Assembly: GCA_017503375.1 (NCBI GenBank)
Contig: JAFVTF010000082.1
Span: 1-64,000, forward strand
Origin: Lentisphaeria bacterium
GTDB lineage: Bacteria; Verrucomicrobiota; Lentisphaeria; Victivallales; UBA1829
Direction of reading: 5' to 3'
DNA length: 64,000 bases
Shown here: in pieces, positions 1 through 8,396 of the stretch
Position numbering within the stretch: the first letter of the stretch is position 1
How the letters are laid out: every line of letters begins with the position of its first letter
The notes under the pieces: model-generated
Database searches by the model: none
Seen by the model: only the letters and a program-made list of their open reading frames with translations
What the model was told of the DNA's origin: nothing
Made by a program: the position numbers and the translations under genes

Positions 1-200
1 AGCTCTGTTCCCAATAAAGGTTGTTACTTGAGGAGGGGAAAAAGCCCTTTTTAGGAAAGGTCCTTTTTCCCCTCCTCAAACTCCACCCCTTTTTTCCAAA
101 CCTTTTTGCGGCATTCCGATTTTTACGATGTAAAAATCGAAATGCCATCTTAAAGTTGAAATAGCAGAAGGATTTACCAACCTGTATGGAGAACAGCACT
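1..200. repeat. MITE-like element, family I, copy 1
   Basis: This is a non-coding element with imperfect terminal inverted repeats. The left end AGCTCTGTTCCCAATAAAGG is mirrored by the right end at about 177-200. Inside are two hairpins. A 17-bp stem of GAGGAGGGGAAAAAG type lies at about 28-79, and a second hairpin with a short loop lies at 111-145 (arms around CGATTTTTAC / GTAAAAATCG). The same end sequence and second hairpin recur at 22954, 25652 and 50495. The window begins at the element's first base, so sequence further left cannot be judged. Confidence 0.85.
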
Positions 201-267
201 AAAAAGTTATAAATATCAAGAAATATACACCCGGATGATTATGTTTTCAAATGGAAAATATCAGGAA

Positions 268-305
268 ATAAAAAAAGACCGGATGAAAAATCACCCGGTC
301 TTTCG
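268..305 (-). terminator. Rho-independent terminator of the lipoprotein/export operon
   Basis: Read on the minus strand, GAAAGACCGGGTGA and TCATCCGGTCTTT form a stem with one mismatch and a short T-rich loop, followed by a run of seven T. It lies about 25 bases past the stop of the last gene of the minus-strand operon (330-794). It therefore probably ends that whole transcript. Bases 201-267 hold nothing recognisable. Confidence 0.8.
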
Positions 306-329
306 CAAATAAATTCAACAGGTTTCAGA

Positions 330-794
330 TTAGAAACTGGTGGCTGTGAACTCGTAGCTGTGGACACATCCGTTTTTGTTGAATTTCATAACAAGACCTG
401 CGCTCTTGTAGCTTGCGCGGTTGGAAGAAACTGCAGCAGAAGCACCAACACCTGCAACGCCGAGACCTCTGCTCAAAGTGTGAGCTTTGTAGGGGAATAC
501 AGCAGAGAAGTGACCCTGTGTACGGAATCCTGCATCGCTCTGACGGACAGCGATTCTCTGGTAGACCCAAATATCGAGACCATTTTCTTTGAAGACGAGG
601 CTGGGTGCTCCGATGACATTCATAACTTCATTTTTAGTTGTTTTATTTCTGATAATTTTAATGTCGTTAGCGGACACATTATCAGAAAGAGTTGCATCTG
701 CCATAGCAGAGTTGAGTTCTTTGATTCCGGAGCAACCGGTGAAAATCAGCATGGAAGCGAGACCCATGCAAATGCTGAATACGATATGTTTCAT
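330..794 (-). CDS. Small lipoprotein, BamE/SmpA-like fold suspected
   Basis: A 154-residue protein with an N-terminal signal peptide and lipobox (IFTGC, Cys at about residue 21), so an outer-membrane or periplasmic lipoprotein. Residues 45-80 (KIIRNKTTKNEVMNVIGAPS, then an aromatic-rich WVYQR stretch) resemble the start of BamE/SmpA-like domains, where a T-K-x-E-V-x-x-x-x-G-x-P motif opens the fold. A similar layout is seen in the neighbour at 1403-1882, so the two may be diverged paralogues. A Gly/Ala-rich stretch at about 105-125 could be surface-exposed or membrane-interacting. It is the last gene of the export operon. The function is not known; the BamE resemblance is an inference from the motif only. 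Confidence 0.7.
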   Translation of the reverse strand: MKHIVFSICMGLASMLIFTGCSGIKELNSAMADATLSDNVSANDIKIIRNKTTKNEVMNVIGAPSLVFKENGLDIWVYQRIAVRQSDAGFRTQGHFSAVFPYKAHTLSRGLGVAGVGASAAVSSNRASYKSAGLVMKFNKNGCVHSYEFTATSF

Positions 795-809
795 TGTTGT
801 TATCCCTTT

Positions 810-1388
810 TTATTTGGATTTGTTGGCTGAGAATGGCTGATAGATGGAACCATTATTCATACGCAGAAAAACTTCTCTGCGGAGCTGTCCGAAGAAACGG
901 CTGGCGAAAACACCTTCCGCTGCGGGGACACCTGCACTGTCGAATCTGGCTGAAAGGCGGACAAGTGTCTGTGTTCTTGCCAGAGGTTCGAGTGTAACGG
1001 AAACTTCAATCTGTTTGTAAACTTCCGTTTTTCCAAGATAAGCTCCAACAGTGGTGCTTCCCTGTGTACCCAGCTGGGTCAGGGTGAATGCTCCGGTACT
1101 CTGTTCGTGCTGTCTTTCATAAGTATTCTGCCATACACCGTAGATAAAACCGCTGTTCTTATCAGCCTGTCTCAAAATGAAACCGTTCATCTGAAGTGTG
1201 GCAATGGTGGCATACCAGACATCATTATATCTGGCACCGAATTCATCTCCGATATTACGGGTCAACAGAACCCGCTGCTGCAAATCACTCAAGCCTGTAC
1301 TGGTATCAACAGGAGCCAACCGTTCGGTTGAACAGCCTGTCAGCATAGCAAGCGCAAGTGCTGCAAAAAGACCATAAATTTTTCTCAT
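810..1388 (-). CDS. Lipoprotein of unknown function
   Basis: A 192-residue protein that begins with a short signal peptide and lipobox (AMLTGC, Cys at about residue 19). The body has alternating polar and hydrophobic residues typical of beta-rich periplasmic domains, and a conserved-looking segment near residue 60 (ARYNDVWYATIATLQMNGF). That segment resembles the opening of small periplasmic domains in which an aromatic helix is followed by residues such as ILRQADKNSGFIYG; this is only a visual resemblance. It lies 14 bases from the next operon gene at 1403-1882, so it is almost certainly co-transcribed with the Wza-like exporter. No enzyme motif is visible. Confidence 0.7.
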   Translation of the reverse strand: MRKIYGLFAALALAMLTGCSTERLAPVDTSTGLSDLQQRVLLTRNIGDEFGARYNDVWYATIATLQMNGFILRQADKNSGFIYGVWQNTYERQHEQSTGAFTLTQLGTQGSTTVGAYLGKTEVYKQIEVSVTLEPLARTQTLVRLSARFDSAGVPAAEGVFASRFFGQLRREVFLRMNNGSIYQPFSANKSK

Positions 1389-1402
1389 GCGTTACTCCAG
1401 TT

Positions 1403-1882
1403 TTAGAAGGAGGTTACCAGCATCTTGTAGGACGTAACCTTTTCATTTTTGTCAAAGCGGACAATGATGGTAGCTGTATTGACAGAGGTAGTTTCTGTGT
1501 CAATATTTGCACCGACCTGAACGCCAGCTTCACCGATTCCGCTTCCGGCATCGTCACGATGGATTTCGTTAAATCCGAAAATCGTTGCGAAATAAGCTCC
1601 TGCTGCATAACCCTGTGCTGTACGGCGAACCTTGATCTGGTCATAGGTCCAGGTTTCTCCGGCATTGCTGTCGAGAGCTACAACGTTGGGAGCTCCGAGA
1701 GCGCGGAACACCTGCGCCTGTGTGGTTTCTCCGACCTTGACATTCATTTTTACCTGACCGGCAGTCAGTCTGAGCTTGGCATCAAAAGGCTCAGCGGGGA
1801 GATCTTTGGAACAACCGGCTGTTACGAGAGCCAGTCCGACAGCGGAAAGAGCTGCCAGAAACATTTTTTTGGAATTTTTCAT
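1403..1882 (-). CDS. Small lipoprotein, BamE/SmpA-like fold suspected
   Basis: The frame is open to 1981, but the internal Met at 1882 begins a normal lipoprotein signal (MKNSKKMFLAAL, lipobox VTAGC) and is the likely start, giving 159 residues. After the Cys the sequence contains KVGETTQAQVFRALGAPN followed by ETWTYDQIKV. This is the T-x-x-x-V-x-x-x-x-G-x-P pattern and aromatic strand also seen in the protein at 330-794. The two proteins share a C-terminal VTSF or TATSF end, which supports paralogy. It sits in the export operon downstream of the Wza-like lipoprotein. A role in envelope assembly is an inference from context. Confidence 0.75.
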   Translation of the reverse strand: MKNSKKMFLAALSAVGLALVTAGCSKDLPAEPFDAKLRLTAGQVKMNVKVGETTQAQVFRALGAPNVVALDSNAGETWTYDQIKVRRTAQGYAAGAYFATIFGFNEIHRDDAGSGIGEAGVQVGANIDTETTSVNTATIIVRFDKNEKVTSYKMLVTSF

Positions 1883-1904
1883 TTTCCTGTTTCCTTCTAT
1901 TTTA

Positions 1905-2384
1905 TTAAAGTTGATTGAACATCTTTTTTGCAGCAGGATCTTTAGTCCGGTCAGCATTTGCACCATTGCTGTTCGGGGCAATTACCCGCGGTTCCGCGAT
2001 CATTGCTTCTGCTTTTGCTTCAGGGGTCAGGGGTTCCAGAATCAATGTTACATTGTTCTGATTCAAGGTCCATGCATTGTCAAACAAAAGTCCGAATGCA
2101 GGAAGGATGAGAATGGAGGTCCAAGCCTCAATCTTTCCAAGTGTACTCAGAGAGTAGTCAATCACATGGAGTTTATCCCGGTAACCATCTTTATATGCCG
2201 TGATCAGCAGCTGTTTGCCGGTATTGGCTTCGATAAAGATGGGGGATTTGTTGTTGTACTCAACACCATTTGCGATTACTCGCGCATCTGCCGGAATGAC
2301 ATCCAGCGTTACGATCTGTGTGCGGCATCCGCAGAGAAGAACAACTGCAAGTGCCAAACATGCGATCCCTGTCATTTTTTTCAT
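1905..2384 (-). CDS. Lipoprotein with PEGA-like N-terminal strand region
   Basis: A 159-residue protein with a signal peptide and lipobox (VLLCGC, Cys at about residue 20). After the Cys the run VTLDVIPADARVIANGVEYN resembles the start of a PEGA-type domain (a strand, then P-x-x-A-x-V, then a short turn with a G). Residues 85-110 are hydrophobic (ILPAFGLLFDNAW) and may form a membrane or packing segment. The C-terminal 40 residues are low in complexity and rich in Ala and Pro. It lies 22 bases after the previous gene's region and 24 bases before the Wza-like gene, in the same operon. The PEGA assignment is tentative. Confidence 0.65.
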   Translation of the reverse strand: MKKMTGIACLALAVVLLCGCRTQIVTLDVIPADARVIANGVEYNNKSPIFIEANTGKQLLITAYKDGYRDKLHVIDYSLSTLGKIEAWTSILILPAFGLLFDNAWTLNQNNVTLILEPLTPEAKAEAMIAEPRVIAPNSNGANADRTKDPAAKKMFNQL

Positions 2385-2408
2385 TTTTTTATACTCCTAA
2401 GTTAAGTC

Positions 2409-3473
2409 TTAATCGTTGTTGTTGTAGAACTGAGAGGGGCTGCCGAACGGTCCGGCAAGAGTATTGATCATCTGAATGGAAACCATCACGTCGCGGACAA
2501 TGACATTCCATTTGGAGATAGCGTTCTTGGGGACATAGACAATATCAGAGGGCTGTAATGCGAAGTCTGACATTTTTCCGGTCTGTATATCCTGAACATT
2601 CAGGTTATAAACAACAGGATTTTTAAGCCCGCCGCGTATGATCTTGATATCTTCTGATTTTGAGTCCTTCAGACCTCCGACCTTTCCGATAGCTTGAAGA
2701 ACTGTCAAATTCGGCTGATAGATAACACTTGCCGGTCCACTGACTTCACCCAATACTGTAACTCTGGCATTTTCCAGGGATGGAACATAAATATAATCTT
2801 TATCCATAACCGGAATGTTGTTGAGCCAATCTCCATCTGTCATAACTTTATCAAAGTTGACCGGAAGGATTTTACCGTTACGCATGATATAGGCATCTTC
2901 CAGGTTGGAAAGCTGCAGGGGTTCATTTTCATCTGTGGTAGTTGAAAGGACCCCTCCGGCCAATGCCATTGCATCAGAAATTTTGGTGGTTCCAACGGCA
3001 ATAGGATAGATTCCGGGTTTCCCGACGGCGCCGACAACTGTGATCGTTGATGGGCGGGTTTTGACCGGTTCGAGGATAACTTCGCAGTCACGAATATACT
3101 TTTTATACCGTTCTGTCAAAACTTTGGAAGCTTCCGGAATGGTCAAACCAGCCAATTTGACATAACCGATGGGAGCTATACTGATCGCTCCGTCATCCAT
3201 AATTGTTACGGAAGGTCTGCTCAAGTCTTCACGATCCGGGATTGAGAACCCGAAGACATCTCCGGGCATGATCTTATAATCCGGGAAAACTGCATGTTGG
3301 AGACGTTTCAGTTCTGCTGTAACATCAGTCTGCTGAACTTTCTGCGGAACCGGGCGCATTGAGGTCGCCTTTGGAACTGCAATCGGAGCAAAGGGTGTAT
3401 TGTTACATCCTGTTCCGCAAATGACTGCGGCAGTCATTGCGGCAAAAATGAGTGATGAAATCTTATTCTTCAT
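2409..3473 (-). CDS. Wza-like polysaccharide export lipoprotein (Poly_export/SLBB)
   Basis: A 354-residue outer-membrane lipoprotein of the polysaccharide export family. The signal peptide ends in a lipobox (VICGTGC). The Poly_export domain covers about residues 58-140 and starts with YKIMPGDVFGFSIPD. A first SLBB domain follows at about 142-235 (VVGAVGKPGIYPI) and a second at about 255-330 (VTVLGEVSGPASV). Family members form the outer-membrane channel through which capsule or exopolysaccharide leaves the cell. It ends 2 bases before the upstream coding region of the Wzz-like protein starts in reading order, so the pair is tightly linked. The C-terminal stretch (MINTLAGPFGSPSQF) is short, and the amphipathic barrel helix of Wza is not obvious. 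Confidence 0.9.
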   Translation of the reverse strand: MKNKISSLIFAAMTAAVICGTGCNNTPFAPIAVPKATSMRPVPQKVQQTDVTAELKRLQHAVFPDYKIMPGDVFGFSIPDREDLSRPSVTIMDDGAISIAPIGYVKLAGLTIPEASKVLTERYKKYIRDCEVILEPVKTRPSTITVVGAVGKPGIYPIAVGTTKISDAMALAGGVLSTTTDENEPLQLSNLEDAYIMRNGKILPVNFDKVMTDGDWLNNIPVMDKDYIYVPSLENARVTVLGEVSGPASVIYQPNLTVLQAIGKVGGLKDSKSEDIKIIRGGLKNPVVYNLNVQDIQTGKMSDFALQPSDIVYVPKNAISKWNVIVRDVMVSIQMINTLAGPFGSPSQFYNNND

Positions 3474-3475
3474 TA

Positions 3476-4513
3476 TTATACCTCACGAATGAATACGTCG
3501 CAGGAGTCACTGTCAAGCAGACGTTTGATCGTTGTCTTGTTTTTCCGCTCTTTGTCCAGCGTTTTTTCTTTTTCTTCGATCAGAGATTTGAGCATGAGAG
3601 AAAGTTTCAACTGCTGAAGAGTCTGGACGTTATCGTAGAAATAAAGGATGTCGTTTGGCAACCCCGTCAACTTTTTGGGCTCCATAGAAAGACGGTAGAG
3701 GTCCGGTTTCTGTTTTGAAACTGTTTCCCGGAGATTTTTGCACTGACGGTCCATTTCATCGAGCTGAATCTTCAGATTTTTTACAATTTTATCAGCCGGA
3801 GTATAGATTTTGCATGCAAGGTCATATTTCAGCTGCATTTCGCTTCTCTTTGTTTCCATAGAACTGATGTATGTTCCATAGGCGGTCAAAAATTCTTTCT
3901 GAGCCATAACCAGCTGCTCGTTAACAGCTTGCATTTCAATATCATCATTTGTCGGCTGCAAGTCATCTCTTTTTGCGAATTTTTCTTTAAGAGTGAACAA
4001 CTTTTTCAGATCTTTTTCGCTTGTGCTGATTTTATTTTCACACAGAACCATGATCTGCTTACTTCTCTGTTTCCATTTCGCTTTATAGTCATCAAGAAAA
4101 CTTTGCGCTAAAGCTCTGGCAACTTTTCTGGAACGGTCACTGTCATTTGTATTGACATGCACAATAAAACTTCTGAAAGATTCCTGACGTTCTTTGACAT
4201 CAACAGCTTTTTTCATTTCTTCCAGAGAAACATTCCACTGATACTTTTCTCCGATCTGTTTCAGAATTTGATCGGATGTAACATAGGTGAAAATCATCTC
4301 CCGGGTAAGAATCAAATCTCTGGGAGTGTTTCCATTCAGTCCCATATCTGTCTGACGCAGCATGACCATGCCGCCGAAGTCCGGTTCCTTATGGTAAGTT
4401 TTTGTAATGCTTGTTGCAATGTAGTACATTCCTCCGATGAGGATCAGCAGAACGACCAGTGAGAAAATCGTACTGTGAAAAAATTTGGAAACAGCTTTTT
4501 TGTTAATAGCCAT
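3476..4513 (-). CDS. Wzz-like chain-length/coiled-coil protein lacking the C-terminal membrane helix
   Basis: A 345-residue inner-membrane protein with one clear transmembrane segment near residues 15-33 (LVVLLILIGGMYYIA). This is followed by a periplasmic region with a start typical of chain-length determinants (GMVMLRQTDMGLNG), and then a long charged helical region at about 130-260, probably coiled coil. Classical Wzz proteins have a second transmembrane helix near the C terminus; none is visible here. The gene lies between the Wza-like exporter (2 bases downstream) and the Wzz/kinase gene (3 bases upstream). It is therefore probably a periplasmic adaptor of the same export machine, a role inferred from position. 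Confidence 0.75.
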   Translation of the reverse strand: MAINKKAVSKFFHSTIFSLVVLLILIGGMYYIATSITKTYHKEPDFGGMVMLRQTDMGLNGNTPRDLILTREMIFTYVTSDQILKQIGEKYQWNVSLEEMKKAVDVKERQESFRSFIVHVNTNDSDRSRKVARALAQSFLDDYKAKWKQRSKQIMVLCENKISTSEKDLKKLFTLKEKFAKRDDLQPTNDDIEMQAVNEQLVMAQKEFLTAYGTYISSMETKRSEMQLKYDLACKIYTPADKIVKNLKIQLDEMDRQCKNLRETVSKQKPDLYRLSMEPKKLTGLPNDILYFYDNVQTLQQLKLSLMLKSLIEEKEKTLDKERKNKTTIKRLLDSDSCDVFIREV

Positions 4514-4516
4514 TTT

Positions 4517-5878
4517 TTATACTTCCTCCACACCATTGAGAATCACACCGGAGATATCAAGATTGGCGCGGTTCAAGGCTTCAATTGTTTGTTTTGCGGA
4601 TGCTTCCTCAGTTTTTCCTGCACGGACAAGGAGCAGAACGGAGTCTGCTGTACTGCCGGCGGAAACGATATCAGCGGTGCCGAGGTGGCAGGAGACATCA
4701 AGGAATGCATAATCATATTCTTTTTTCACCTTCTTCATGAGTTCACGGAATTTCGGTGAAATCATCAGGTTTGCAGAATTGACTTTCTTGTTACCGCAGA
4801 AAAGAACGTCCATATTAGTGTTGTTCAGGTTTTTCTTAACAGTATGTTCAAAGTCAGTTTCATCTTCGAGGATGTTCATCAGACCTTTTTCATCGGAAGT
4901 ACCGAGATAAGTCTGCAAACCGCGTTTTCCGGTGTCACAGTCGATCAGAAGTACCTTATAACCGGCTTCTGCAAGAGAGGCTCCCAAGTTAGCGGTACAG
5001 AATGTTTTTCCTTCTTTAGCCTGTGCGCTGGTAACAGCGATAACGGAACCGTCATCACCTTCTTTTTTCTGATTGATCAGGTTAACACGGAACACGCGGA
5101 AGTCTTCTGCGACCTGTGTTCTGGAATTGACTCCTGCGGAGTCCCCGAAAAGGAAGGGGTTGTTTTTATCAAGAGCAAAGTCTTTGTCCTTATGAACTGT
5201 TCCAACAACAGGAACGTTCAGAGTTCTTTCAACTTCAGAAGATGTCCAGAGAGCTCTGTTCAAAATCCTTGCGGCAATAAAAACGAGATACATCAGGAAA
5301 AAGCCTGCGGCAAATCCGACCAAAATATTTTTCTCAATATTCGGAGAAATGGGTCTTTTGTTGATTTGCGCAGAGTTCAGTGTAGTGATGTTTTGAACAC
5401 CGACCAGTTTTGGTGCATTCTTTTTGAATTCTTCCGCATAAATATTAGCCACATCCTGGCTGAAGACTGCATTATGACTGTCCACGATAATTTTCATGGA
5501 ACGGGAATTGTTTTTCAGTAATTCAGCGGAAACTTTGCAACCATAATTTCCGAGACTTTTCATACTTTTTGCCAGTTCATCTTCGACACCATCTCTGATG
5601 GCTGCTGCATTAATCAAGTGCTGATAGTCTCCGGAAAGCTGGGAGCCCAGACTCAACTGCTCTGAAACACCGAACTTTTTTCCCATGGCAAGAATATTGT
5701 CATTAACCTGTTCTTCCATTCTTCCGAAATACAGGGTAACTTCCGCCCGGTAAACTGGTTTAATGAACAATCTGCTGTACACACCTGTTGCGATGGCTGC
5801 GGCACAGGCTACGAACAAAATGATGTTCCATCTTTTTTTAAAGATGTCCCAAAAAAACCAGAAATCCATGTTCTGCAT
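4517..5878 (-). CDS. Wzz domain-tyrosine kinase (BY-kinase-like) for polysaccharide export
   Basis: The chosen start at 5878 has a GGAGG site just upstream; the frame is open to 5929. The 453-residue protein has a Wzz-type N-terminal domain with transmembrane segments near residues 19-40 and 190-212. A cytoplasmic nucleotide-binding domain follows from about residue 255. Its Walker A is AQAKEGKT, Walker A' is LLIDCD and Walker B is YAFLD. Such proteins set polysaccharide chain length and cycle through tyrosine autophosphorylation. The C terminus (SGVILNGVEEV) has no tyrosine cluster, which most autophosphorylating BY-kinases have. Kinase activity is therefore doubtful, and a pure ATPase/adaptor role is possible. 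It is the first gene of the minus-strand export operon. Confidence 0.85.
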   Translation of the reverse strand: MQNMDFWFFWDIFKKRWNIILFVACAAAIATGVYSRLFIKPVYRAEVTLYFGRMEEQVNDNILAMGKKFGVSEQLSLGSQLSGDYQHLINAAAIRDGVEDELAKSMKSLGNYGCKVSAELLKNNSRSMKIIVDSHNAVFSQDVANIYAEEFKKNAPKLVGVQNITTLNSAQINKRPISPNIEKNILVGFAAGFFLMYLVFIAARILNRALWTSSEVERTLNVPVVGTVHKDKDFALDKNNPFLFGDSAGVNSRTQVAEDFRVFRVNLINQKKEGDDGSVIAVTSAQAKEGKTFCTANLGASLAEAGYKVLLIDCDTGKRGLQTYLGTSDEKGLMNILEDETDFEHTVKKNLNNTNMDVLFCGNKKVNSANLMISPKFRELMKKVKKEYDYAFLDVSCHLGTADIVSAGSTADSVLLLVRAGKTEEASAKQTIEALNRANLDISGVILNGVEEV

Positions 5879-5942
5879 TTTTTTCCTCCAAAGTGATGTT
5901 TTATGTTTAGTCAAAAATAATCGAAACAAACTTTAATTTTCT

Positions 5943-5970
5943 AATATAGCATGAAAAAAAATTTTTTCAA
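5943..5970 (-). promoter_or_regulatory. Promoter of the polysaccharide export operon
   Basis: On the minus strand TTGAAA (5965-5970) and TATATT (5943-5948) are 16 bases apart, about 65 bases upstream of the start at 5878. The stretch from 5971 to 6130 is AT-rich with no gene or clear hairpin. Confidence 0.7.
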
Positions 5971-6130
5971 GTTTTTCGTTTGATATTTTTTTCTTTCTGG
6001 ATTTCAGAAACCTGACAGATTGCCGAAAATTCAGTTGAATTTTTATTGCAAAAATACCGGAAAAACAATCGTGCAGGATATGAAAAACAAAAAAAAATTG
6101 ATTTTCTTAAAAAAAGCTTCCCAGTTTTGT

Positions 6131-6158
6131 TTGACTTTTTCCCAAGAGGGAGTATATT
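6131..6158 (+). promoter_or_regulatory. Promoter of the small basic protein gene
   Basis: TTGACT (6131-6136) and TATATT (6153-6158) with a 16-base spacer, about 40 bases before the start codon at 6198. An overlapping TATTAT would give an 18-base spacer. Confidence 0.7.
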
Positions 6159-6197
6159 ATAGGATTGAAACTTAATTTAACAACAGGAGTTGATAAC

Positions 6198-6356
6198 ATG
6201 TCCAGACATCCCAGCTTGAAGGCTTCCGGCAAGATCCGGAAAAAGAGAAACGTTCTCAAAAGATACGAACGCATCAACATGCTTACTGAAGACGGTCGTT
6301 GGAAACCCGGTCAGAAGGTTCTCAGCGGTCTTCCGAAAACCAAGCCGATCGATTGA
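6198..6356 (+). CDS. Small basic protein of the Chlamydiae/Verrucomicrobia type
   Basis: A 52-residue, strongly basic protein starting MSRHPSLKASGKIRKKRNVL. The frame is open to 6165, but the ATG at 6198 follows AGGAG by 8 bases and matches the usual length. The sequence fits the family annotated as small basic protein in Verrucomicrobia and Chlamydiae, thought to be associated with the ribosome. The function in this organism is unproven. Its strong promoter and its own terminator (6385-6419) suggest it is abundantly made as a single-gene transcript. The gene is a useful taxonomic marker, because it points to the PVC group. Confidence 0.85.
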   Translation: MSRHPSLKASGKIRKKRNVLKRYERINMLTEDGRWKPGQKVLSGLPKTKPID

Positions 6357-6384
6357 TTTGCTTTTGTATTCAGAAATGTTACCT

Positions 6385-6419
6385 CAAGGGATGTTCCGCT
6401 CGGATCGTCCCTTTTTTTG
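6385..6419 (+). terminator. Terminator after the small basic protein gene
   Basis: AAGGGA and TCCCTT close an inner stem built from TTCCG and CGGAT, followed directly by seven T. It separates the small basic protein gene from the aconitase-like gene that starts at 6450. Confidence 0.75.
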
Positions 6420-6449
6420 TTACAAATCAATATTATGGAGTAACTGAAA

Positions 6450-8390
6450 ATGGCATCCAATACTCTTATTCAGAAAATCCTTGCAAAGCATATCGTCGGC
6501 GAATGCTCTCATGTTGCAGGGGAACCCGTTGCAATCCGCATTGATCAGACCTTGACTCAGGATGCAACAGGAACCATGGCTTACCTTGAACTGGAAGCGA
6601 TGGGTGTGAAAAAAGTCGCAACTGAACTTTCTGTTTCCTATGTTGATCACAATATGATGCAGAATGGTCCTGAAAACCGCAATGACCATCTTTATCTTCA
6701 GAGCATTGCTGCATCCCGCGGAATCCGCTTCTCACGTCCAGGGAACGGTATCTGTCATCAGCTTCATCTGGAACGTTTCGGTATCCCCGGGAAAACACTG
6801 CTCGGTTCCGATTCCCATACACCCACAGGCGGCGGAATCGGTATGATGGCGATCGGGGCAGGGGGGCTTGACGTTGCTCTTGCCATGGCCGGACAGCCTT
6901 TCCGTATGGCCTATCCCAAAATTATCGGGGTCAAACTTACCGGAAAACTCCGTCCCTGGGTTGCTGCCAAAGATGTCATTCTGAAGATGCTCTCTATCCT
7001 TACTACAAAAGGAAATGTCGGCTGCATGGTGGAATATTTCGGTGAAGGCGTTTCCACTCTGACTGTTCCCCAGCGTGCAACTATCACCAATATGGGTGCA
7101 GAACTGGGCGTAACCTGCAGTGTGTTTCCCTCTGATGGAATGACAAAAGCATTTCTGGAAGCACAGGGCAGAGGTGATTCCTGGGTGGAACTGACCGCTG
7201 AACCCAATGCGGAATATGATAAACTTATCGAAATCGATCTCGGAACACTGGAAGAACTGGCTGCTTGTCCCTCCAGTCCTGACAATATCAAAACAGTTGC
7301 AGAACTTTCCGGTATCAAAGTCGGGCAGTGTATCATCGGTTCCTGCACTAACAGTTCCTACCGTGACCTTATGATGGTTGCAGCAATGCTCAAAGGCCGT
7401 AAGATTCATCCGGATGTCACTCTTGCAATTGCTCCCGGAAGCCGTCAGGTACTGGAAATGCTTTCCCGTAACGGTGCTCTGGCTGATATCATTTCTGCCG
7501 GTGCCAGAATTCTGGAAGCCGGATGCGGCCCCTGTATCGGTCAGGGACAGAGCCCTGCAAACGAAACTGTCACCCTCCGTACATTCAACCGTAACTTCCC
7601 GGGACGTACCGGAACAAAAGGCGATCAGTCCTATCTGGTCAGCCCCGAAGTTGCAGCAGCTGCCGCTCTGACCGGAACCTTCACAGCTCCTTCCGCTCTC
7701 GGTTTTGAATATCCTGAAATCAACGATCCGGAAGAATTTCTCATCGACGATTCCATGATCATTGAACCTCCCGCAGACGGCGAAGGAATTGAGATCATCC
7801 GCAAGCCCACCATCGGCAAACCTCCTGTGAATACAGCTCTTCCTGCTGATTTGAATGGGGTTGCCCTCATCAAGACTCCGGACAAGACCAGTACCGATGA
7901 TATTATGCCTGCCGGAATCCACCTGAAACACCGCAGCAATATTCCTGAATATGCAAAAGTTGTGTTTGAACGTTTCAATGAAGCCGGAAAGCTCACCTTT
8001 GCACAGCGTGCAATGACTGCACGCGATGAAGGAAAAGCCGGTTTCATTATCGGCCGCGACAGTTATGGTCAGGGTTCCAGCCGTGAACATGCTGCGATCT
8101 GCCCGATGTATCTCGGTGTAAAAGCTGTGATTGCTATGGCAATCGAACGTATTCATGCCGCCAACCTGGTGAACTTCGGTATCATTCCGCTGATCTTTGT
8201 TGACCGTGCGGATTATGATGCTATTGCAGAAGGCGATTCCATTCAGATTTCCGATGTCCGCAAGGCTTTGGAAAACCGTGAAGAAATCGTGGCAGTCGTC
8301 AACGGTTCCAAGCAGATCCGCTTGAAATACAATCTGACGGACGAAGATATCCGCATCATTCTTGCCGGCGGAAGATTGAATTTGCGCTGA
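6450..8390 (+). CDS. Aconitate hydratase family protein (monomeric, LeuC-LeuD type)
   Basis: A 646-residue member of the aconitase/isopropylmalate isomerase superfamily, of the shorter form often annotated as putative aconitase rather than the roughly 890-residue AcnA. The N-terminal catalytic part covers about residues 1-410. The three [4Fe-4S] ligands are visible as IIGSCTNSSY and EAGCGPCIGQG. The swivelling domain covers about 480-640, with GRDSYGQGSSREHAA, the conserved loop that binds substrate carboxylates. It interconverts citrate and isocitrate if it is a true aconitase; homoaconitase or isopropylmalate isomerase activity cannot be excluded by eye. A GGAG site lies 8 bases before the ATG. 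The SGNH hydrolase gene follows 6 bases later, so they are probably co-transcribed. Confidence 0.85.
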   Translation: MASNTLIQKILAKHIVGECSHVAGEPVAIRIDQTLTQDATGTMAYLELEAMGVKKVATELSVSYVDHNMMQNGPENRNDHLYLQSIAASRGIRFSRPGNGICHQLHLERFGIPGKTLLGSDSHTPTGGGIGMMAIGAGGLDVALAMAGQPFRMAYPKIIGVKLTGKLRPWVAAKDVILKMLSILTTKGNVGCMVEYFGEGVSTLTVPQRATITNMGAELGVTCSVFPSDGMTKAFLEAQGRGDSWVELTAEPNAEYDKLIEIDLGTLEELAACPSSPDNIKTVAELSGIKVGQCIIGSCTNSSYRDLMMVAAMLKGRKIHPDVTLAIAPGSRQVLEMLSRNGALADIISAGARILEAGCGPCIGQGQSPANETVTLRTFNRNFPGRTGTKGDQSYLVSPEVAAAAALTGTFTAPSALGFEYPEINDPEEFLIDDSMIIEPPADGEGIEIIRKPTIGKPPVNTALPADLNGVALIKTPDKTSTDDIMPAGIHLKHRSNIPEYAKVVFERFNEAGKLTFAQRAMTARDEGKAGFIIGRDSYGQGSSREHAAICPMYLGVKAVIAMAIERIHAANLVNFGIIPLIFVDRADYDAIAEGDSIQISDVRKALENREEIVAVVNGSKQIRLKYNLTDEDIRIILAGGRLNLR

Positions 8391-8396
8391 GGTGAT

